A DNA stretch of 64,000 bases from NCBI GenBank assembly GCA_016794445.1, contig JAEUKC010000038.1, positions 14,118 to 78,117 on the forward strand, written 5' to 3'. The translations under genes were made by a program, and so were the position numbers. Shown in pieces: positions 32,768 to 40,350 of the stretch (position 1 is its first letter; each line of letters begins with the position of its first letter). This stretch comes from JADJMO01 sp016794445 (GTDB taxonomy: Bacteria > Myxococcota_A > Polyangia > Polyangiales > JADJMO01). The notes below the pieces were generated by a model. That model made no database searches and was not told where the DNA came from. It was given only the letters and a program-made list of their open reading frames with translations.

Positions 32768-35521
32768 ATGGCCGCGTCGCGCAAGATCACCGAGACCACC
32801 GGGACCCCGCTGCCGACGCCGGGCGACCCGAACGTGTTCTACGTGATCGACCTCTCCGGGTACGTGTTCCGCGCTTACCACGCGGTCGCGCCGCTCTCGA
32901 ACCAGAAGGGCGAGCCGACCCACGCCGTCTACGGCACGACCCAGATGATCAACCTGCTCGTGCGCGAGCGGAAGCCCGCCTACCTGGCCATCGCGATGGA
33001 CTCGCGCAAGGGCAGCGCGCGCAAGGAGATCTACGCCGACTACAAGGCCACGCGGCAGGCGCCCCCGCCCGACCTCGCGCAGCAGATGCTCCGCTGCGAG
33101 CAGATCGCCCGCGCCTACGGCATCCCCATCTTCCAGAAGGACGGCATCGAGGCGGACGATCTCATCGCCGCCCTCGCCCTGCGCCTGCGCACCGCCCACC
33201 CCGACCTGAAGGTGGTCGTCGTCTCGAGCGACAAGGACCTGATGCAGCTCGTCGACGACAAGCTCGTCCTCTTCGAGACCATGCGCAACAAGGTCTACGG
33301 GCCGAACGAGGTGCAGGAGAAGTTCGGCGTGCCGCCCTCGAAGGTGCGCGACGTGCTCGCGCTGATGGGCGACTCGAGCGACAACATCCCCGGGGCGCCC
33401 GGCGTCGGCCCCAAGACCGCGGCCGAGCTCATCGCGCAGTTCGGCGACATCCCCACCCTGTATTCGCGCCTCGAGGAGGTGAAGCGCCCCAAGCTGCGCG
33501 ACTCCCTCTACAACGCCAAGGCCGACGTCGAGCTCTCCCAGCGCCTCGTCACCCTCGACACCGACCACGCCCTCGACGTGAAGCTCGAAGATCTCGCGTG
33601 GTCGCCGCCCGACCCGGAGCGCGCCCTGAAGCTGCGCGCGATCTTCACCGAGCTCGAGTTCGGCCGCCTCGCCGACGCGCTCGAGATCCGCTCCACCGTG
33701 GTGCGCGCCACGCGCGCGCTGATGACCAAGGAGGCGCTCGCGGAGTTCGTGGCCGGCGTCGGGCAGGGCCCCCTCGCGGTGCTGCCGCTCTCCACGGCGC
33801 ACCGTCCGCACGAGGGCACGCTGATCGGGATCGGTCTCTCCCACCGCGCGGGCGATGGGGTCTACCTGCCGATCGCGCACCGCTACCTCGGCAACCCCGC
33901 GCAGGTGCCCCTCGCCGACGTGCGCGCGATCCTCGGGCCGGTGCTCGCCGATCCGAGCGTGAAGAAGGTGTCGCACGACTGGAAGCTCGCCTACCAGGCG
34001 CTGAAGGCCGCCGGCCTGCCGGCCGCGGGGCTCGCCTTCGACGCGCTGCTCGGCGCCTACCTGCTCGACCCCGAGGTGAAGAACGGCCTCGCGGAGCTAG
34101 CGCAGTCCGAGCTCGGGGTGACCCTCGAGTCGGAGGACGTGGTCACCCGCAAGGACGTGCAGCGCAAGGGCCAGCGGCTCTCGTTCGAGGAGGTGCCGAT
34201 CGAGGACGCCACCCGCTACCAGGGCACCCGCGCCGACGTCGCGCGCGAGCTGTGCGAGCGGCAGGCCGGGCGCGTGACCGGCGCGAACCTCGACGGGCTC
34301 CTCCGCGACCTCGAGCTCCCGCTCACCGAGCAGCTCGCCGAGATGGAGCTCACCGGCGTGAAGGTCGACCTGCGCCGCCTCGCCCAGATCCAGGAGCAGG
34401 TGGCGACCCAGATCCGCAGCATCGAGGAGCGCGCGCGCGAGCTCGTGCGCGCCGCGGGCGGCCCCGCGGACGACTTCAACTGCGGATCGCCCAAGCAGGT
34501 CGAGCACGTGCTGTTCGACGTGCTGCACCTGCCGGTGCTCAAGCGCACCAAGACCTCGCGCTCGACCGACGCCGACGTGCTCGAGGAGCTCGACGAGAAG
34601 CACCCGCTCGCCGGCGTCATCCTCGAGCACCGCGCGCTCCACAAGCTGCAAGGCACCTACCTCGAGGCGCTGCCCCGGCTCGTGAACCCGAAGACGGGGC
34701 GCGTGCACACCACCTACCAGCAGCACGTCGCGGCCACGGGGCGCATCTCCTCGGCGGACCCGAACCTGCAGAACATCCCGATCCGCACCGAGATCGGCCG
34801 CACCATCCGCGCCGCGTTCGTGGCCGAGCCGGGCCACGCCATCCTGAGCTGCGACTACTCGCAGATCGAGCTGCGCATCCTCGCGCACCTCTCGGGCGAC
34901 CCGATCCTGATCGAGGCCTTCCGCAAGGGCGAGGACATCCACACCCGCACCGCCCGCGAGCTCTTCATGGACGGCGCCGCTGGCGAGCCCATCAAGGAGA
35001 TGCGGCGGCGCGCCAAGGCGGTGAACTTCGGCGTGGTCTACGGGCAGGGCGAGAACGCGCTCGCGAAGAACCTCGGCATCCCGCGCGAGGAGGCCGCCGA
35101 GTTCATCTCGCGGTACTTCCAGCGGTACGAGGGCGTGCGCGCCTTCATGCAGGAGCAGATCGAAGTGGCGCGGCGGGGCGAGGGCGTGCACACGCTGCTC
35201 GGCCGGCGGCGGTTCCTGCCCGACATCCACTCGCCGAACCGCGCCCTCCGCGCGCAGGCCGAGCGCATGGCGCGCAACACGCCGATCCAGGGCACCGCGG
35301 CCGACGTCCTCAAGCTCGCCATGCTCGCCCTCCGCACGCCGCCCGTGGCCGGCGCGCGCATGATCCTCACCGTGCACGACGAGCTCGTCTTCGAGGTGCC
35401 CCTCGGGCGCGAAGAGGAGGCGGCGGCGGTCGTGAAGGAGAAGATGAGCGGCGTGGTCTCGCTCGCGGTGCCGCTCGCGGTCGACGCGGGCTGGGGCGCC
35501 GACTGGGCGTCCGCAAAGTAG
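32768..35521 (+). CDS. polA: DNA polymerase I with degenerate proofreading domain
   Basis: This repair and Okazaki-fragment polymerase of 917 aa has three domains. The 5'-nuclease is intact (YVIDLSGYVFRAYHA, GIEADDLIAALA, VVVSSDKDLMQLV, GDSSDNIPGAPGVGPK). The polymerase has motifs A (LSCDYSQIELRILAHLSG), B (RRAKAVNFGVVYGQG, with the dideoxy-discriminating Phe) and C (TVHDELVFEVP). The middle 3'-5' exonuclease domain keeps the fold, but the catalytic acids are gone. DxE is replaced in LAVLPLSTAHRPHEG, motif II reads HDWKLAYQAL and motif III reads TRYQGTRADVA. Proofreading is therefore probably lost, as in Taq-type enzymes. ATG 32768 was chosen over an upstream in-frame start. Confidence 0.96.
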   Translation: MAASRKITETTGTPLPTPGDPNVFYVIDLSGYVFRAYHAVAPLSNQKGEPTHAVYGTTQMINLLVRERKPAYLAIAMDSRKGSARKEIYADYKATRQAPPPDLAQQMLRCEQIARAYGIPIFQKDGIEADDLIAALALRLRTAHPDLKVVVVSSDKDLMQLVDDKLVLFETMRNKVYGPNEVQEKFGVPPSKVRDVLALMGDSSDNIPGAPGVGPKTAAELIAQFGDIPTLYSRLEEVKRPKLRDSLYNAKADVELSQRLVTLDTDHALDVKLEDLAWSPPDPERALKLRAIFTELEFGRLADALEIRSTVVRATRALMTKEALAEFVAGVGQGPLAVLPLSTAHRPHEGTLIGIGLSHRAGDGVYLPIAHRYLGNPAQVPLADVRAILGPVLADPSVKKVSHDWKLAYQALKAAGLPAAGLAFDALLGAYLLDPEVKNGLAELAQSELGVTLESEDVVTRKDVQRKGQRLSFEEVPIEDATRYQGTRADVARELCERQAGRVTGANLDGLLRDLELPLTEQLAEMELTGVKVDLRRLAQIQEQVATQIRSIEERARELVRAAGGPADDFNCGSPKQVEHVLFDVLHLPVLKRTKTSRSTDADVLEELDEKHPLAGVILEHRALHKLQGTYLEALPRLVNPKTGRVHTTYQQHVAATGRISSADPNLQNIPIRTEIGRTIRAAFVAEPGHAILSCDYSQIELRILAHLSGDPILIEAFRKGEDIHTRTARELFMDGAAGEPIKEMRRRAKAVNFGVVYGQGENALAKNLGIPREEAAEFISRYFQRYEGVRAFMQEQIEVARRGEGVHTLLGRRRFLPDIHSPNRALRAQAERMARNTPIQGTAADVLKLAMLALRTPPVAGARMILTVHDELVFEVPLGREEEAAAVVKEKMSGVVSLAVPLAVDAGWGADWASAK

Positions 35522-35538
35522 CGCTCATTCGGAGCGGA

Positions 35539-35583
35539 GGACCGGACGGGGACGGTCCGGGACAAAGCCAGTTGGAAATTTCC
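35539..35583 (+). promoter_or_regulatory. Hairpin and palindrome after polA
   Basis: GGACCG (35539-35544) pairs with CGGTCC (35553-35558), with alternative pairing CCGGAC/GTCCGG. No T-run follows, so termination would be weak. The 10-bp palindrome GGAAATTTCC (35574-35583) lies 77 nt before the first VWA lipoprotein and could be an operator. Confidence 0.35.
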
Positions 35584-35659
35584 GGTGACGGGGATCCGAT
35601 GGTGCCTCCAAGTGGTGGGCAGACCGGATGCCGCCCGTCGTGGCGGCGAGGAGGTTTCC

Positions 35660-37816
35660 ATGCGTCGCCCTGCCCTCCTCCGCGCCTTGCGCGGGGGCTC
35701 GCTGCTCGTGTCTCTCGCGGCCCCCGCGTGCCTCGATCGCCCCGTCGTGGGGATCGTGCCGTCGTCCAGCACCATCACCGTCACTCCACTGGTCGTGAAC
35801 CGGCCGGACAAGATCGATCTCCTGTTCGTCGTCGACAACTCCTCGTCCATGAAGGACAAGCAGTCGGAGCTCGGGCGGCGCGTCCCCGCGTTGATCGACG
35901 CCTTCACGCGGCCCGGCGGCGCGCACCCGATCGCGGACGTCCACGTCGGCGTGATCACGACGTCGCTCGGGTCGTTCGGGACCACGCAGTGCAAGTCGGG
36001 CAAGGGCCCACTGGACGATCAGGCGCACCTGATGCCGCGGCCCGATCACCCGGCCGGGGGCACCGGGTATCGCTTCAACCGCGCCACGGGCGAGCCGGTC
36101 GCGCTCACCTGCCCGGACCCACAGCCCGGCAAGGCGATCTCGTGGACGCGCGACGCCGGCAAGGGCGCGCGGTTCAGCGGGGACGCGGGCGCAGAGGCGC
36201 TGCAGGCCGCTGCCTCGTGCGCGGTCGAGTCCGCGGGGCAGGATGGCTGCGGCTACGAGCAGACGTGGGAAGCGGTGTATCGATTCCTCGCCGACCCGGC
36301 GCCCGCGAAGACGATCGGCCCCTCGTGCGACGCAGGGGGCACGTGCAGCGGGGGGAGCACCAAGTCCGAAGCGCTCGATACCGAGCTCCTCGCCCAGCGC
36401 GCGGAGTTCCTGCGCAAGGACTCCCTGCTCGCGGTCGTCGTGCTCACCGACGAGAACGACTTCTCGGTCCGCGACGACGCTGGGTACTGGAAGATCTTCG
36501 CCTACAACCCGGGCAGCGCACCGCCCGGCAGCGCGGGGTGCGCGAACGTCCCCGATGACTTCGAGGTCCGCTCGGACGCCGATTTCAAGACGCTGGCGGA
36601 CACCTATCGGTGCACGTCGTGCTTCCTCGACGGCACCCAGGCTCACTGCAAGACGAGGTGGGCCCGCGCCGACGGGGATGCCGACTCGCTCGACGCCCGT
36701 CACTGGAACCAGGTGCAGCGGTTCGGGTACGACTTCCTCTTCGCGCGGAGCCGCTACGTCGACGCCTTCTCGGCGCGCAAGGGCAACCGGCTCTTCGAGA
36801 CGCGTAGCCCCGACCAGCTGGTGGTCGCCGGGATCGTCGGCGTCCCCTCGTTCCTCGTGGCCGACGCGAGCGGTAGACCCAAGGCGCTCGACGCTGCCGC
36901 TTGGAAGAAGCTCGTCTCGCCGGTCCTCACCGAGCGCGACCCGCACATGATCGAGTCGCTCGCTCCGCGCCCGGGCTTGGTGCGCTACGCCGGCGATCGC
37001 AAGATCGATCCCGTCCACGGCGGCGAGCACGCGGCTCGTCCGGACGATCTGCAATGGGCCTGCCTCGCCCCCCGCGACAAGGACGCCCCCGCCGTGTCCT
37101 GCTCCGGCGACAGCCCCACCTGCACCGGCGGATTGCAGACCCACTTCCGCGCCTACCCGGGCGTGCGGCACCTGCGCATCCTGCAGAGCCTCGGTGAGAA
37201 CGCCGTCGTCGCGTCGATCTGCAGCGCCTCGTACGCGCCGGTCGTCGACGGCATCGTCGAGAAGATCCAGGGTGCGCTCGACCACCAGTGCGTGCGCAAC
37301 GAGATGACCGCGGACGAGACGGGCGCGGTGACCTGCGCGATCTTCGAGTCGTTCGCCGACGACAAGGCCGCGCGCTGCGAGGACCTCGGGCCGGGCTACT
37401 GCACGCCGGGGTCGGCCGCGTGCCGCGCGGAGGACTCGTGGCTCCCGCCGCTCGATCCGGACAAGATGGCCGCGCTGCTCACCCTCGGCGTCCGCGCGAA
37501 GGACGCGAGCGGAGCGATCGTCACCGAGGACGCGACCGCGTTCGCCGAGGGGAACAGGGTGCTCGTCACGGGCAAGGACGGGCAGCGCCACCTCGTCTGC
37601 GAGGTCCGCCAGCTGACGGCCGACCGCGTCGGCGCCGCGGCCGCCGCTTCCTGCCGCGATGACCTCTCCTGGAGCAAGGAGAGCGGGTTCTGCTACTCCA
37701 CCTCACCTGCAGTCGTGGGCTCCTGCAAGGCCACCGGGGCCGCAGGGACGGTGCGCTTCGTCGGCGGGGCCGAGCCCCACACCGGGTCGCAGGTCTTCAC
37801 GATGTGCCGGCGCTGA
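35660..37816 (+). CDS. VWA-domain lipoprotein, tandem copy 1
   Basis: The 718-aa exported lipoprotein has signal plus lipobox ending at Cys24 (LAAPACLDRP). A von Willebrand A-type domain follows, whose MIDAS motif reads FVVDNSSSM (Asp59), with VVVLTDENDFSVRDD as a later strand. Many Cys are scattered through the protein. It is the first of three tandem homologues sharing the CLDRPVV start (copies 1 and 2), YHFLIDPAPY-type blocks (copies 2 and 3) and the C-terminal GYCTPGSAACR motif. It has a strong GAGGAGG ribosome-binding site, unlike the other two. It probably binds a metal-dependent ligand at the cell surface; role unknown. Confidence 0.82.
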   Translation: MRRPALLRALRGGSLLVSLAAPACLDRPVVGIVPSSSTITVTPLVVNRPDKIDLLFVVDNSSSMKDKQSELGRRVPALIDAFTRPGGAHPIADVHVGVITTSLGSFGTTQCKSGKGPLDDQAHLMPRPDHPAGGTGYRFNRATGEPVALTCPDPQPGKAISWTRDAGKGARFSGDAGAEALQAAASCAVESAGQDGCGYEQTWEAVYRFLADPAPAKTIGPSCDAGGTCSGGSTKSEALDTELLAQRAEFLRKDSLLAVVVLTDENDFSVRDDAGYWKIFAYNPGSAPPGSAGCANVPDDFEVRSDADFKTLADTYRCTSCFLDGTQAHCKTRWARADGDADSLDARHWNQVQRFGYDFLFARSRYVDAFSARKGNRLFETRSPDQLVVAGIVGVPSFLVADASGRPKALDAAAWKKLVSPVLTERDPHMIESLAPRPGLVRYAGDRKIDPVHGGEHAARPDDLQWACLAPRDKDAPAVSCSGDSPTCTGGLQTHFRAYPGVRHLRILQSLGENAVVASICSASYAPVVDGIVEKIQGALDHQCVRNEMTADETGAVTCAIFESFADDKAARCEDLGPGYCTPGSAACRAEDSWLPPLDPDKMAALLTLGVRAKDASGAIVTEDATAFAEGNRVLVTGKDGQRHLVCEVRQLTADRVGAAAAASCRDDLSWSKESGFCYSTSPAVVGSCKATGAAGTVRFVGGAEPHTGSQVFTMCRR

Positions 37817-37840
37817 CGTAGCCGTTGGCGAGGTCGGGAG

Positions 37841-37873
37841 GGGGGAGCCAACGCGGTTGGCACCCCCTTCTTC
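37841..37873 (+). terminator. Probable intrinsic terminator after VWA copy 1
   Basis: The stem GGGGG-A-GCCAAC pairs with GTTGGC-A-CCCCC around a GCG loop and is followed by TTCTTCG. The stem is strong; the T-tract is short. Confidence 0.6.
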
Positions 37874-37914
37874 GTTTCTGGGCATCGGTCGCCCCCCACA
37901 GGGCTCTTGCGGGT

Positions 37915-37930
37915 TGGCACGTGATTGGCT
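37915..37930 (+). promoter_or_regulatory. Candidate sigma-54 promoter of VWA copy 2
   Basis: TGGCACGTGATTGGCT has a perfect TGGCACG -24 box and TGGCT at -12, with GG-N10-GC spacing. The predicted transcript start (about 37941) lies 3 nt before the ATG at 37944, implying an almost leaderless mRNA. Confidence 0.4.
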
Positions 37931-37943
37931 TAGCTATCCGGCC

Positions 37944-40247
37944 ATGGAGCATCGCCCCCGCCACCTCTTCGGCGCCGCGTTCACCCTCGCGGCCTCGGTC
38001 CTCTTCTGCGGCCCGACCGCCTGTCTCGACCGCCCGGTCGTGCCGATCAAGCCGAGCAGCGGCGGCATCACGATCACCAAGATCCGCGTGACCCGCGTCG
38101 ACAAGGTCGATCTCCTCATCGTCGTCGACAACTCGCTGTCGATGGCCGACAAGCAGTCCGAGCTCGGCAAGCGCATGCCGGAGCTGATCTCCAAGCTGAC
38201 CGACGACACGCCCGATCCCAAGACGGGCAAGCCGGCGAACGCGGCCGACATCCACGTCGGCGTCATCACCTCCTCGCTCGGCTCGCACGGCTCGAGCGCG
38301 TGCGCGCCCTCGCTCACCAACAAGGCCAACGACGACCGCGGTCACCTCCTCCCGCGCGCGGGAGAGGGCGGCGGCTCGGGCTGGGTGGTGACCACGCCGA
38401 CCGCTGCGCCGACGTCCGCGCCGTGCCCCGGCCCCGTCGAGGCCTCCCCGCTCACCTGGGTCTTCGACCCGGCGCGCGACCCCGCGGCGAAGTTCAAGGG
38501 CAAGGACGGCGGCCTCACGCTCCAGACGGCCACCTCCTGCGTCGTGCAGTCCGCCGACCAGGTCGGCTGCGGCTACGAGGAGACGTGGGAAGCGATGTAC
38601 CACTTCCTCATCGATCCCGCCCCGTACGCGAAGGCCGAGGTCAAGTGCACGTTCGGCGTCAGCGGCGACGCCTGCGGCAACAACGACATCGTCGTCGAGG
38701 GCAAGGACGAAGAGCTCCTCGCGCAGCGCGCAGCCTTCCTCCGCCCCGACTCGCTGGTCGCGGTCATCTTCCTCTCCGACGAGAACGACTTCTCCCTCCG
38801 CCCCGCCGGCAAGAACTGGCTCCCCTGGGCCTACGGCGCCGGCGCCATGCAGCGTGGCTGGGAAGCGTGCGACGGCGTGCCCGACGACCTCGAGCCGGAC
38901 AGCTCGGGTGAGCTCACCGCCAAGGGCTGCTTCTCCTGCTTCCAGGACAACAAGAACGCGAACTGCACCAAGGCCTGGGCCAAGGACAAGCTGAACAACG
39001 ACCCCGATGGTCGCAACCTCCGCGGCTTCCACCAGGTCCAGCGCTTCGGCTTCAACTTCCTCTGGAGCCGCAACCGCTACGTCGACGGGCTCAAGAACGC
39101 GACCGTCCCGGGCTCCGACGGCAAGCTCGCCCCCAACCCGCTCTTCTCGGGCGGCTTCCGCGACTCGAGCCTCGTGATCGTCGCCGGCATCGTCGGCGTC
39201 CCCAAGATCCTCGTGCAGGACGGCGACGGCGCGACCGCGAAGCCGAAGACCCTCACCGCCGCCGACTGGGAGAAGATCATCAGCCCGGACCTCGCCAAGC
39301 GCGACCCGCACATGGTCGAGTCGATCGCGCCGCGCACCGGCGTGCCCCGGTTCGCCGGCGACCGCACCATCGACCTCGTCAACGGCGGCGACCGCGACGT
39401 GCCCGACGGTGACGACCTCCAGTACGCCTGCATCTCGCCCCGCGTGGCGGGTGCGTCGGGCGCCTCGGACTGCGAGAGCCTCGGCACCGACGCGGCCAAG
39501 AAGAACCCGCTCTGCGACTCGTCGACCAAGCAGAGCTACTACAAGGCCTACCCCGGCCTCCGCCACCTCCGCATGATCGAGCGCCTCGGCGCCAGCGGCT
39601 TCGTCGCCTCGATCTGCAACGAGACCTTCTCGCCGGCGGTCCAGGGCATCGTGGACAAGCTCCGCGCCGCGCTGAACAACCAGTGCATCCGCCAGATCCT
39701 CCCGCAGGACGAGGCGACCGGCAACGTGGGTTGCAACATCGTCGAGGTCTTCAAGGAGGGCACGTTCGCGGGCAAGAGCTGCGAGACCCTCACGGGTGCG
39801 GGCGCCGGCACCGGCTACTGCACGCCGGGCAGCGCCCCGTGCCGCAAGGACGGCGACGCGAACTTCCCGCCCGTCGACAAGGCCGCGGCGGCCCTGCAGC
39901 TCAACCTCAAGATCACCGTGGTCGGCTCCGACGGCACCGGCAAGGTCGAGGACGTCCAGGCGAAGGTCGACGCCGACGGCAACATCATCGCCGAAGGCTC
40001 CGACAATCGTAAGCACCTGGTCTGCGAGCACCGTCAGCTCGCCGGTGGTCGCGTCGACGCCGCCGTCACCAAGTCCTGCCTCGAGGACCCGGCCTTCAAG
40101 CTGACCTCGGGCGGTGGCTTCTGCTACTCCACGGTCCCCGCGGTCGTGGGCGAGTGCACCAAGCAGGGCGCGGCCTCCACGATCCGCTTCCTCGGCGACT
40201 CCGAGCCGAAGAACGGCAGCGAGGTCTTCACGGTCTGCGTGAAGTGA
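37944..40247 (+). CDS. VWA-domain lipoprotein, tandem copy 2
   Basis: The 767-residue lipoprotein has lipobox GPTAC (Cys27) and a VWA-type MIDAS in VDLLIVVDNSLSMADKQ (Asp61). It aligns along its length with copies 1 and 3. Shared blocks include YHFLIDPAPYAK, LRPDSLVAVIFLSDENDFSL, AGKNWLP and CFSCFQDNKNANC, with a Cys-rich C-terminus (GTGYCTPGSAPCRK). No ribosome-binding site precedes ATG 37944, fitting the near-leaderless start predicted from the sigma-54-like element. It is preceded and followed by terminator-like hairpins, so it is probably transcribed alone. Confidence 0.82.
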   Translation: MEHRPRHLFGAAFTLAASVLFCGPTACLDRPVVPIKPSSGGITITKIRVTRVDKVDLLIVVDNSLSMADKQSELGKRMPELISKLTDDTPDPKTGKPANAADIHVGVITSSLGSHGSSACAPSLTNKANDDRGHLLPRAGEGGGSGWVVTTPTAAPTSAPCPGPVEASPLTWVFDPARDPAAKFKGKDGGLTLQTATSCVVQSADQVGCGYEETWEAMYHFLIDPAPYAKAEVKCTFGVSGDACGNNDIVVEGKDEELLAQRAAFLRPDSLVAVIFLSDENDFSLRPAGKNWLPWAYGAGAMQRGWEACDGVPDDLEPDSSGELTAKGCFSCFQDNKNANCTKAWAKDKLNNDPDGRNLRGFHQVQRFGFNFLWSRNRYVDGLKNATVPGSDGKLAPNPLFSGGFRDSSLVIVAGIVGVPKILVQDGDGATAKPKTLTAADWEKIISPDLAKRDPHMVESIAPRTGVPRFAGDRTIDLVNGGDRDVPDGDDLQYACISPRVAGASGASDCESLGTDAAKKNPLCDSSTKQSYYKAYPGLRHLRMIERLGASGFVASICNETFSPAVQGIVDKLRAALNNQCIRQILPQDEATGNVGCNIVEVFKEGTFAGKSCETLTGAGAGTGYCTPGSAPCRKDGDANFPPVDKAAAALQLNLKITVVGSDGTGKVEDVQAKVDADGNIIAEGSDNRKHLVCEHRQLAGGRVDAAVTKSCLEDPAFKLTSGGGFCYSTVPAVVGECTKQGAASTIRFLGDSEPKNGSEVFTVCVK

Positions 40248-40254
40248 CGACCCG

Positions 40255-40317
40255 GTAGGCGTCTGCGCCTACTCGGTTGTGTGCGGGCGTCGCGAAAGCG
40301 GCGCCCGCGCTGCTTTT
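40255..40317 (+). terminator. Double hairpin terminator after VWA copy 2
   Basis: A perfect stem GTAGGCG/CGCCTAC (40255-40272) is followed by a second, longer stem (40283-40293 with 40298-40308) capped by a GAAA tetraloop. TTTT follows at 40314-40317. The second is a credible intrinsic terminator. Confidence 0.75.
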
Positions 40318-40322
40318 GTCGC

Positions 40323-40338
40323 TGGCCTGCGCGTTGCT
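40323..40338 (+). promoter_or_regulatory. Candidate sigma-54 promoter of VWA copy 3
   Basis: TGGCCTGCGCGTTGCT carries a perfect TTGCT -12 box and a TGGC-type -24 box with GG-N10-GC spacing. The predicted start point (about 40349) is 2 nt before the ATG at 40351, the same geometry as in front of copy 2. Confidence 0.4.
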
Positions 40339-40350
40339 GAGTGCGGGTGC

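Noticed and set aside
30644..33976. 1110-codon minus-strand frame opposite the thioesterase, lipoprotein, Uma2 and polA genes
   Set aside because: It overlaps four convincing genes on the other strand and shows only the repetitive composition of antisense translation.
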